Origin: Actinomycetes bacterium
GTDB taxonomy: Bacteria; Actinomycetota; Acidimicrobiia; Acidimicrobiales; Bog-793
Assembly (NCBI GenBank): GCA_021823365.1
Contig: JAKAOD010000115.1
Location: 1-8,431, forward strand
DNA length: 8,431 nt
Direction of reading: 5' to 3'
The notes beneath the pieces were generated by a model. That model was given only the letters and a program-made list of their open reading frames with translations, searched no databases and was not told where the DNA came from. Made by a program: the position numbers and the translations under genes. This document shows positions 1 through 6,773 of this stretch, one piece after another. Numbering within the stretch: the first letter of the stretch is position 1; each line of letters starts with the position of its first letter.

Positions 1-1514
1 TGAGCCGGCGCCGGCACGAGCTCGTCCCGGCGATCGGCGTGGTTGGCTCGGCCGGGATCGCCGTGGCCGGCTACGCCAACCTGCGCGGGGAGGACCCGTG
101 GGGGTCGGCCGCGGCCTTGCTTCGGGCCGGAGGGAGCCTCCTCGCCTTCGCCTTCGCCCTCGCCCTCGTCGTCGGCGTCTTCGCCGGGCTTCGCCTGCAC
201 CACCGGGCCTGGCCCGACAAGCTCCGCTCGAGCGCCGTCGTCTTCGTCTGCGGCGCCGTGTTCGTCGCCATCCCCCCGTTCGCCGGCGCGCTGTCGAGCG
301 CGTCGCCGGCGCCGACCGCCACGGCGACGGGGCACTGGCTGCCCGGCGCCCGGCTCGTCCGGGTGGTCGTCGGTGCGGCGCCGGAGGAGCTCAGCTTCGA
401 CGTGCCAAGAGGGTGGCGGATCACCGCCGCCCACGGGTCGGTCGAGGCCTCCACGCCGCAGACCGGCGTCGCAGAGCTCGTCAACCTCGAGCTGCTCCCC
501 CCGATCAGCGCCGCCGACATGGCCGGCCGGCTCGGGCTCAAGGTGACCGGGACGGAGCGGCTTGCCCGCTGGCACGGCGTGTCGGCCACCGGCCGGACCT
601 TCAGCGGCTACGTCTGGACCTCCTCGGGGCCGCCAAGGGTCGGCGGGAGGTACGTGCTCATCGAGCTCGTCTCCGGCCGGGCCAACCTGGCTGGGCTCCG
701 CCCGGTGCTGCTCGCCATCGCCGGAAGCTTCCGCGGCGCCGGCGAGGCGCCCGCCCCGCTCCCTCCACCCGCCCCGCCCGCCGGTTCCACGCCCGAAGAC
801 CGTCTCGCGGGGATCAGCATCGCCTTTGACCTCCTCCTCACCATCACCCTGGCGGGCGCCGCGCTGGCCGGCCGGCGTTGGCGGCCCCAGCTCGTCGGTG
901 CGGCCTTGCTGGCGGGGATCATCACCCTCTTCACGGTCCTCGCCGCCGCCCCGGCCCTGGACCGGCTCGCCTTCGGACGGCACAGCCGCCTCCCCGGGCT
1001 GAGCCCGCCAGGGATGCTCCTCGGGGCGGGGATCGTCGGGCTCCTGCTGGCGGCGGCGGCTTGGGGCGCCACGAGGGGACGATCCGGGCTCGGGCGGCAG
1101 CTGATCTCCGGGGTGGTCGGCTTCGAGGCGGCCGCCGGCGCGCTCGAGTTGATGCACGTCCTCTATGCCAAGGCTGCCGCCGAGCCGAGCCTTGGCATCG
1201 CCGCCGTCGTCGTCCTGCTCGTGGCCATCGCCTGGGACGTGCTGATGTCGGGCGAGTCGACCAACGAGGAGAGCGCCCGCCTGCCGAGAAGCACCCGGGT
1301 CCTCTGCTACTTCGGCTACGTCGTGCTGCTGAATGCCATCCTGCTCTTCTCCAGCCACGCCGAGGTCGTCGGCGGGCGAGGGGCGTCGCCGCTCCCGCTG
1401 CTCAGCCGGCCCGACGACCTCACCGAGGCGGCGCTGTTCACCGTGGCCATGCCCCTGCTCCTGCTCACCTTCGTCCTGCGGCTGAGCCCGGCGCTCCCGA
1501 GGAGGAAGCCGTGA
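1..1514 (+). CDS. Multi-spanning membrane protein with an extracytoplasmic domain (5' edge of window)
   Basis: Function unknown. The frame is open to the window edge. If the base before position 1 is A or G, an xTG start overlaps the TGA at 1-3 by four bases, as at the next junctions. That adds 13 residues (SRRRHELVPAIGV...) before the first in-window GTG at 39, giving about 504 residues; the basic N-terminus followed by a hydrophobic segment supports it. Numbering from that start, I see helices near residues 8-27, 44-64 and 79-100. An outside domain follows at about 101-247, containing FDVPRGW, a phrase like those in PsbP/DcrB-type beta domains (weak). Then comes a Pro-rich linker (about 248-270) and six or seven further helices, the first at about 271-291. 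There are no obvious catalytic motifs. Its stop overlaps the S53 peptidase start. The gene is surely real; a role with the protease is inferred from coupling only. Confidence 0.85.
   Translation, partial: SRRRHELVPAIGVVGSAGIAVAGYANLRGEDPWGSAAALLRAGGSLLAFAFALALVVGVFAGLRLHHRAWPDKLRSSAVVFVCGAVFVAIPPFAGALSSASPAPTATATGHWLPGARLVRVVVGAAPEELSFDVPRGWRITAAHGSVEASTPQTGVAELVNLELLPPISAADMAGRLGLKVTGTERLARWHGVSATGRTFSGYVWTSSGPPRVGGRYVLIELVSGRANLAGLRPVLLAIAGSFRGAGEAPAPLPPPAPPAGSTPEDRLAGISIAFDLLLTITLAGAALAGRRWRPQLVGAALLAGIITLFTVLAAAPALDRLAFGRHSRLPGLSPPGMLLGAGIVGLLLAAAAWGATRGRSGLGRQLISGVVGFEAAAGALELMHVLYAKAAAEPSLGIAAVVVLLVAIAWDVLMSGESTNEESARLPRSTRVLCYFGYVVLLNAILLFSSHAEVVGGRGASPLPLLSRPDDLTEAALFTVAMPLLLLTFVLRLSPALPRRKP
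1500..1505 (+). promoter_or_regulatory. Ribosome binding site AGGAGG for the S53 peptidase
   Basis: A full AGGAGG lies inside the end of the preceding gene, five bases before the GTG at 1511. It fixes the peptidase start at the GTGA overlap. The same reading frame stays open far upstream to about 878, but that part is only a shadow of the membrane protein gene. Confidence 0.8.
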
Positions 1515-3202
1515 GGGCTCGAGCGAGCCGGAGGACCGGCAGGGGCGCGGCGCAGGTGCTCGCGGCGCTCCTCGCAGGCTTCGTGGCGAACGCTGCGGCG
1601 CCGGGCGGGTGGCGGGTGCATGCCCCTTCTCGGGGCTCCACCGCCACGAGCTCGTTGTGGGCGGCGCTCGTCGCCGCCTCCCGCCCGATTGGCCCGGCGA
1701 AGGAGCGCTCCGTCGCCGTGCTCGTCGACCTGCGCTCGGGCAAGCGGCCGGTGCTGCTCTATCGCTTCGCACGTGCCCGCCGCCTCGGGGTCCGCTGGGA
1801 GGCCGGGACGAGGTGGGCCTCCCTTTCGGGTGCCCCGGCGGTGGTCGGGGCCGCCTTCGATGTCCCGGTGCTCGACTACCGAGCGCCGAGCGGGCGGGAG
1901 TACCTCGCCAGCCCCGATCCGGCAAGGCTGCCGAAGGTCCTCGGCGGGGAGGTCGCCGCCCTCGGGCGCATCGGCGGGTTCAGGCTCGCCCACCCGGTGG
2001 TGCTCGCGCCTCCCCTGCCGAGCCTGCTCCCCCGCCTGGTCCCCGCCGGCGGCCTCAGCCCCGCCCGCCTCGTCCAGGCCTACGGGGCGGCCCCGCTGCG
2101 GCGCGCCGGCTATGACGGCGCCGGCCAGACCGTGGTCCTCCTGGACTGGGCGCCGCCGCGGCAGTCCGACCTCGAGAGCTTCGCCGCCGAGGCAGGGCTC
2201 CCCCCGCTGCGGCCGCTGCTCGCCGGCGAGGGGCCGGAGATGCCGTTCGCAGACGACACCGGCGTTCCCGGCGCTGCCGTCGAGGAGGCGACGATGGACG
2301 CCGAGCTGGTCCACGAGATCGCCCCGGCGGCCAAGGTCGTCGTCTTCGACGCCAATCCCTCCGGCTCGGGCGACCCGGCAGGGATCGCCACCTTGTTCCA
2401 GGACATCGCAAGGAGCTACCCCGGTGCCATCTGGAGCCTCTCGATCGGCTGGCTCTGCGACCGCTTCTACACCTGGCCCGACCTCGAGGCGATCAACTCC
2501 GCTTTGTCGGCGGCCGAAGCAGGCGGCACGACCGCCTTCTCGGCCACCGGCGACGCCGACGGGCTGGAGTGCGAGGAGGAGGGCCTCTCCCAGGCCTACG
2601 ACACGCCCCCCGGACCGGACGACGTCGGCCTCGACGCCGCCTCGGCTTTGCCGGCGATGACGGCGGTCGGCGGGACCACCCTCTCGGTCCGCCTCGACGG
2701 CGCCTGGTTCGCCGAGGAGGCCTGGGACGACTCCGCCCTCGCCCTCGGCACCGGTGGCGGGGTCTCGACCGTCGTCCCCCGCCCGTCCTGGCAGCGCGCC
2801 GTCGGGGTGGCCGCCGGCCTGAGCTCAGCCCAGGCGGGCTTTCGCGAGACGCCTGATGTCGCCGCCGACGCCGATCCCCGCACCGGCGCCAAGATCATCG
2901 TCGACGGCCAGGTGGCCCAAGGCGGCGGGACGAGCCAGGCGGCGCCGATCTGGGCGGGGCTCTGCGCCCTGATGGACCAGTTCCTGGAGCGGAACGGCGG
3001 CCATGCCCTCGGGGCGATCAACCCGATCCTCTATGAGCTGGCGAGGACCCCGGAGCCGTACCCGCCCTTCCACGACGTCACCTTGGGGGGAAACGCCGTC
3101 CACCTTGCCGGGGTCGGCTACGACCTCGTGACGGGGCTCGGCACGCCGAGCACCTACAACCTCGCCTGGGACCTCCTCCGCTACGAGAGGAGCCACCGGT
3201 GA
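1511..3202 (+). CDS. Secreted S53 family peptidase (sedolisin/kumamolisin type) with pro-domain
   Basis: Predicted secreted serine-carboxyl endopeptidase, a family usually active at acidic pH, made as a self-processing precursor of 563 residues. Start is the GTG in a GTGA overlap behind AGGAGG. A signal peptide covers about residues 1-30 (arginine-rich, then AQVLAALLAGFVANAAA). A pro-kumamolisin-like region spans about 40-170 and is clearest at AAFDVPVLDY near F116. The catalytic domain begins at the typical LSPARLVQAYG (L182). The active-site set is visible: E259 and D263 in EATMD, oxyanion Asp D348 in ATGDADG, and nucleophile S475 in GGGTSQAAP; these spacings match the family. A C-terminal calcium site is indicated by D522-V523 and G534-x-G536-x-D538, next to TGLGTP. 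No anchor follows, so the mature enzyme is probably released. It sits between two membrane proteins, overlapping each by four bases. Confidence 0.95.
   Translation: MRARASRRTGRGAAQVLAALLAGFVANAAAPGGWRVHAPSRGSTATSSLWAALVAASRPIGPAKERSVAVLVDLRSGKRPVLLYRFARARRLGVRWEAGTRWASLSGAPAVVGAAFDVPVLDYRAPSGREYLASPDPARLPKVLGGEVAALGRIGGFRLAHPVVLAPPLPSLLPRLVPAGGLSPARLVQAYGAAPLRRAGYDGAGQTVVLLDWAPPRQSDLESFAAEAGLPPLRPLLAGEGPEMPFADDTGVPGAAVEEATMDAELVHEIAPAAKVVVFDANPSGSGDPAGIATLFQDIARSYPGAIWSLSIGWLCDRFYTWPDLEAINSALSAAEAGGTTAFSATGDADGLECEEEGLSQAYDTPPGPDDVGLDAASALPAMTAVGGTTLSVRLDGAWFAEEAWDDSALALGTGGGVSTVVPRPSWQRAVGVAAGLSSAQAGFRETPDVAADADPRTGAKIIVDGQVAQGGGTSQAAPIWAGLCALMDQFLERNGGHALGAINPILYELARTPEPYPPFHDVTLGGNAVHLAGVGYDLVTGLGTPSTYNLAWDLLRYERSHR
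3188..3192 (+). promoter_or_regulatory. Ribosome binding site AGGAG for the zinc-ribbon membrane protein
   Basis: AGGAG lies six bases before the GTG at 3199, inside the final codons of the peptidase gene. It supports the overlapping GTGA start over the later in-frame ATG at 3208. Confidence 0.7.
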
Positions 3203-5142
3203 GCGAGATGGCCGGGCTCGAGGCGTTGGCCGCGACCTTCGTCGACCCGCCACGGGTGGTCTGCCCCCGTTGTGGCGACGAGGTGCCGACGGGATCGTTC
3301 TGCGGGGCCTGCGGAGCCCACGTCGAGCCGGCGAGCCGGGTGGCGGCACGCCTTCGCGCCGATGCCTTCTCGGCAGCGCCGTCGGAGCACCTGTCGCAGC
3401 CCTCGCTCGTCTCGACGCTGTTCCCCCACCTTCCGCACCGCTCCCATGCGTTCTTCTGCTGGGCCTTGGCCGGGCTCGCCGCCGTGCTGGTCGTGCTCGG
3501 GTCCCTCCGCCTCGAGGCTCCGGTGATCGCCGTGGCGGCCCTCGGGGTGCCGCTCTTGTTCCAGCTCTACCTCGCCGAGGTCGACCTCTACGAGGAGCAG
3601 CCTTGGGCCGCCATGCTCCTCGTCTTTTCGGTGGCGGCCGGGGCCGGGGTCGGCTATTCCCTGTGGACCGGTCCGGTGGTCGCCAACGCCCTCGCCGCGG
3701 CGCCGGGGGCGGCCGTGCTGCCTGCCCGGTGGTGGCTGGCCGGCATCCTCGTCCCGGTCGGTGCCCAGGCACTGATGCTGCTGCCGGCGGTCCTCGCCCG
3801 GCTGAGCCTGCGCCCGGCGCGCGAGTCGCTCGACGGGTTTGCCCTCGGGGCCGCCGGGGCGCTCGGATTTGTCTGCACCGACACCCTCACCCGGCTGTGG
3901 CCGGCGCTCGCCGGGGGGATCCGCCCGACCGGCCAGAGCGCGAGCGGGGTGCTGACCGAGGGCCTCCTCCAGGGGATCACCATCCCCCTCGTCGCCGCCG
4001 CCGGGAGCGGGCTGCTGGTGGCGGCGGTCTGGGCGCCGCGGCGAGCCAGCCCCGTGCATCAAGGCCGGTTGCTCACCTCCCCTGCCGTCGTCCTCGCCGT
4101 CGTGATCGCCGTCCAGGCCGGCCTCGGCATCGCCGACCTCTGGCGGCCGGGCGACGCCGCCCTGCTCGGCCTCCACGCCGCCGCCGCGCTCGTCCTTCTC
4201 GCTGCGCTGCGAGTGGGCCTCCACCTGGTGCTGCTCGACGAGGCGCACGAGGTAGGGATCGGAGGGCCGCGGATCTGCCCCCACTGCCGGCACGTGGTCG
4301 CCGCGATGCCGTTCTGCTCGCACTGCGGCGCCGCCGCCCGCTCGAGCTCGCGTCGCACCCGCTCCGCCCTTTCCCTCGCCCCGGTCTCCCCGGCGCTCTC
4401 TGGCAGGCCACAGCAGGGCTACCAGGCGGCGACCCCGGCCCAGGTCGCCGCGCTGGTCGGGCGGAGGCGGCACCCGCCCGCCCGCCTGCTGCTGCTCGCC
4501 GCCCCGCTCGTCGCCCTCGTGGGGCTGGCGGTGGTCACCGCCGCCCTCGTGGTCCCGAGCGCCGGCAAGGCCTGTCACGGCCCGTCCTGCGGGCCGCTCA
4601 CCTCCCCGCCGGTCGGCGCCGACCACGTCTACCGGAGCAGCCGCTATGGCTTCGCCGTCGGCTACTTCTCCGACGTCGACCTCGTCGGGCCGCTCCCGGT
4701 CCAGGCGAGCTCGCGCCCGGGCGAGCTCGTCCTCTCCTATGGAGAGCTCCCCGGCGGGGAGGCCTCGCTCACCTTCGCCGCGGAGCCGGACACCGGGCGC
4801 TCTCCGGAGGCGGTGGTCGACCAGGTCGTGGCCGCCCGCTTCCCGGGGGCGACCTTCGCCTATGGCCTCTGGAACCCGATGGTGGGCTACCAGCCCGGCT
4901 ATGGCGCTGTCTATGACTACTGGCCCGAGAGCGGGAACGGGACGGCGGTGCACGAGCGGGTGATCGTGGTGGCCGCCGTCAAGCGCGGCCTCGCCGTCGT
5001 CGCCATCGCCGAGGGGCCCTATCTGCGCTTCACCGCCAACGACCCCGGGATCGGGCACCCCACGGCGATCGACACCCTCGTGGGGCTCCTCTTCGACGAC
5101 CCCCTCAACAGCGTCCGCTGGCCTGGAGATCCGCTGCGATGA
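3199..5142 (+). CDS. Double zinc-ribbon membrane protein with degenerate PrsW-like core and extracytoplasmic C-terminal domain
   Basis: 647 residues. Zinc ribbon 1 uses C22, C25, C35 and C38. A core of about eight helices (residues 85-345) follows. Zinc ribbon 2 uses C360, C363, C373 and C376 with identical spacing. Then come a single helix (about 428-451) and a roughly 195-residue outside domain. The core resembles PrsW-type intramembrane metalloproteases: YEEQPW (131-136), a helix with VPVGAQALM where the family has PxxEExxK, and SLDGFALGAAGALGF followed by TDT in place of TEN. The EExxK glutamates and lysine appear replaced (A189, Q190, M193), E is D228, and no histidine occurs between residues 85 and 280. 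I infer a proteolytically dead, scaffold-like relative. An even helix count puts both ribbons in the cytoplasm. Start is a GTGA overlap with the peptidase gene. The ribbons and membrane nature are sure; the PrsW relation is moderate. Confidence 0.85.
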   Translation: MSEMAGLEALAATFVDPPRVVCPRCGDEVPTGSFCGACGAHVEPASRVAARLRADAFSAAPSEHLSQPSLVSTLFPHLPHRSHAFFCWALAGLAAVLVVLGSLRLEAPVIAVAALGVPLLFQLYLAEVDLYEEQPWAAMLLVFSVAAGAGVGYSLWTGPVVANALAAAPGAAVLPARWWLAGILVPVGAQALMLLPAVLARLSLRPARESLDGFALGAAGALGFVCTDTLTRLWPALAGGIRPTGQSASGVLTEGLLQGITIPLVAAAGSGLLVAAVWAPRRASPVHQGRLLTSPAVVLAVVIAVQAGLGIADLWRPGDAALLGLHAAAALVLLAALRVGLHLVLLDEAHEVGIGGPRICPHCRHVVAAMPFCSHCGAAARSSSRRTRSALSLAPVSPALSGRPQQGYQAATPAQVAALVGRRRHPPARLLLLAAPLVALVGLAVVTAALVVPSAGKACHGPSCGPLTSPPVGADHVYRSSRYGFAVGYFSDVDLVGPLPVQASSRPGELVLSYGELPGGEASLTFAAEPDTGRSPEAVVDQVVAARFPGATFAYGLWNPMVGYQPGYGAVYDYWPESGNGTAVHERVIVVAAVKRGLAVVAIAEGPYLRFTANDPGIGHPTAIDTLVGLLFDDPLNSVRWPGDPLR

Positions 5143-5159
5143 GGTCGTCAACACTGAGG

Positions 5160-5165
5160 AAGGAG
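5160..5165 (+). promoter_or_regulatory. Ribosome binding site AAGGAG favouring the ATG at 5172
   Basis: AAGGAG stands six bases before ATG 5172. The earlier in-frame ATG at 5139, which would form an ATGA overlap with the preceding stop, has only GGAG at 5125-5128, ten bases away. This site therefore favours the downstream start. It also means residues encoded by 5139-5171 would read as an SD-derived stretch (RKEQQ). Confidence 0.65.
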
Positions 5166-5171
5166 CAGCAG

Positions 5172-6326
5172 ATGATGACGACGATGAACGGGCCGATGCT
5201 CCGGCTTTCTGGCCACCCCCACCCCCGCCGGGCGTCCCCTCGCCTGAGGGGCGCCGCCACGCTGGCGAGCCTTGCCGGGATCGGGGTGATGGCAACCGGG
5301 AGCAGCTCCGTGGCGAGCACCGTCTCGGAGGTCTCCGGTCGGGCGGCGGGCATGCCGGTGGTGCACCCGGGCCAGAGCGTCCACCTCGCCGGGACGGACA
5401 TCTACGGCGAGGTCAAGGACACCAACCAGGGCGTCGGCGTCTACGGCGAGCTCTTCCCGCCGGGGGCGAAGCGGGCAACGGGCTACTTCTTCGTCGCCCA
5501 GGACGGGGGCCTGGCGGTCGGCAAGCTCGTCGGAGGCGCTCCCCACTACGTCTTCACCCACGCCCAGCCCGCCGTCCACCTGGCGCTCGCCCCCGCCGGC
5601 AGCGGGTCGGGGGTCGTCACGGTCCGGCTCGGCTGGGTGGGGCGGGTCGGGGGGACCGCCCTCGTGCTGACGGCCGGACCGGACAAGGCGGGCCACCCGG
5701 CCCTGGTCGCCGATCTCGGGAGCGGGGGGGCGCCGGCGAACGGGACCTACCTCGTCGGCATCACCGAGCGCGGGGTGGCCGTCGGTCACTGGCAGGGCGG
5801 CAGCGCCAAGCTCGTCTACCAGGTCATCGACAAAGCCGCCGGGACGCCGGCCGAGACGCCCACGACCACCGCTTCGAGCACGAGCCCGACGAAAGGGAAG
5901 ACCCCGGTCGGCAAGCTCGGCACGAGCCTCACGATCAACGGCATCCGGGCGACGCTCGTCGCCGTCTCGAACAACGCCCGGCCGAGAACCGTCTACGACA
6001 CCCTGCCCTCCTCCTCGGAGATCTTCGACACCGCCACGGTGAAGCTCACCAACCTCACCTCGTCGCATCTCGTCGGCGCCTCGAACGCCGAGATCGCGAT
6101 GGTGGGCACCGACAACAAGACCTACACCCCCGACATCGACTACGCGGTGGCCGGCTGTGAGGACTTCGGAAGCGGCGGCGCCACCGGCACCTTGGACATC
6201 CCGCCGGGAAGCTCGGAGACCGGCTGCGTCCACTTCGTCGTCCCCGCAGGCGTGAAGGTCGCCCTGATCGGCTTCTCCCCCGGCGCTCAGTGGGTGGCAG
6301 GCGGCTACGTCGCCTGGACACCGTGA
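5172..6326 (+). CDS. Secreted protein with C-terminal DUF4352-like domain
   Basis: About 384 residues, predicted to be exported. A long basic leader (HPHPRRASPRLRG) precedes a hydrophobic stretch at about 28-43, with a plausible signal cleavage near SSSVA (A48). An N-terminal domain of about 50-220, rich in Gly and Val, is not recognised. A Thr/Ser/Pro linker (about 221-247) leads to a beta-type domain from about 249 to the end. There, ATVKLTNLTSS, a GTDNKTYTPD segment and IPPGSSETGCVHFVVPAG follow the DUF4352 (immunoglobulin-like) layout. C329 and C352 are the only cysteines and could form a disulfide in the oxidising exterior. It is the last of the overlapping gene set. An alternative start at 5139 would overlap the previous stop as ATGA. 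A binding or adhesive role outside the cell is possible but unproven; it could also be a partner or substrate of the S53 enzyme. Confidence 0.85.
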   Translation: MMTTMNGPMLRLSGHPHPRRASPRLRGAATLASLAGIGVMATGSSSVASTVSEVSGRAAGMPVVHPGQSVHLAGTDIYGEVKDTNQGVGVYGELFPPGAKRATGYFFVAQDGGLAVGKLVGGAPHYVFTHAQPAVHLALAPAGSGSGVVTVRLGWVGRVGGTALVLTAGPDKAGHPALVADLGSGGAPANGTYLVGITERGVAVGHWQGGSAKLVYQVIDKAAGTPAETPTTTASSTSPTKGKTPVGKLGTSLTINGIRATLVAVSNNARPRTVYDTLPSSSEIFDTATVKLTNLTSSHLVGASNAEIAMVGTDNKTYTPDIDYAVAGCEDFGSGGATGTLDIPPGSSETGCVHFVVPAGVKVALIGFSPGAQWVAGGYVAWTP

Positions 6327-6360
6327 TCTGAGAAGGCCGAACCGAAAAGACCACTGCGAC

Positions 6361-6366
6361 GGAGGT
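6361..6366 (+). promoter_or_regulatory. Possible ribosome binding site GGAGGT with long spacing
   Basis: GGAGGT is the only SD-like run before the GTG at 6378, but the spacer is eleven bases, longer than usual. No other in-frame start sits closer. No -10 box is apparent in the 51-base gap after the preceding gene, so this gene is probably read through from the operon. Confidence 0.45.
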
Positions 6367-6377
6367 GTGAGAGACAA

Positions 6378-6764
6378 GTGGCGTCTCTTCGAGAGAAGCT
6401 GGCCGAGCGGGCAAAGCCCTACCTGGAGCCCGGTGAGCAGGTCCAGCACGTGTTCCTGGCCCAGAGCGGTCCGAACCCGAACCTCGCCGCCCTCAGCTGG
6501 CTGGTGTACCTCTTCAGCAAGTACCGGATCGTCGTGGTGACCGACCGCTCGATCCTGGTCCTGGCGGCCAAGGGCATGTTCCGCCAGTCGTTCCCGAAGT
6601 CACTGATCGAACGGCTCCCCCGAACCACGCGCCTTGGCCCACCCTCCGGGGCGCTCTGGTCGAAGGTCAACCTCCCGGGCGAGAAGACGACCTGGATCCA
6701 TCGCCGTTTCTACCGCGACGTCGAGGCTGCCGACGGCCTCCTCGGCACCGTGGCACCGTCGTAG
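6378..6764 (+). CDS. Small conserved hypothetical protein, possible PH-like fold
   Basis: 128 residues, GTG start. It opens MASLREKLAERAKPYLEPGE, a form I associate with a widespread actinobacterial family of unknown function. The middle (KYRIVVVTDRSILVLAAKGM) reads like a bacterial PH-type strand pair, and the end (SGALWSKVNLPGEKTTWIHR, then FYRDVEAAD) continues that pattern. A moderately hydrophobic stretch lies at NLAALSWLVYLF but need not cross the membrane. There is no signal peptide and no catalytic motif. It follows the envelope operon by 51 bases on the same strand and ends nine bases from the convergent ATPase gene. The function is unknown; the family recognition is from memory and not verified. 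Confidence 0.8.
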   Translation: MASLREKLAERAKPYLEPGEQVQHVFLAQSGPNPNLAALSWLVYLFSKYRIVVVTDRSILVLAAKGMFRQSFPKSLIERLPRTTRLGPPSGALWSKVNLPGEKTTWIHRRFYRDVEAADGLLGTVAPS

Positions 6765-6773
6765 GCAGCCCGG

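Noticed and set aside
878..1510. The peptidase frame stays open about 630 bases upstream of the GTG at 1511
   Set aside because: The translation there is arginine- and proline-rich shadow text of the membrane protein gene. A perfect SD and a signal peptide begin at 1511.
3181..5295. 704-codon open frame on the minus strand
   Set aside because: It lies antisense to the zinc-ribbon membrane gene, is full of Gly/Arg/Glu/Asp low-complexity text with no domain, and is explained by GC-rich codon structure.
6327..6377. Possible promoter or terminator in the gap before the small hypothetical gene
   Set aside because: No -10-like hexamer, no convincing hairpin and no T-run; read-through from the operon is simpler.
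5148..6449. 433-codon minus-strand frame opposite the DUF4352-like gene
   Set aside because: Low-complexity antisense shadow; the plus strand has the signal peptide, SD and domain.
6765..6773. Bidirectional terminator between the convergent stops
   Set aside because: The gap is nine bases and no stable inverted repeat with a T-run was found around it.
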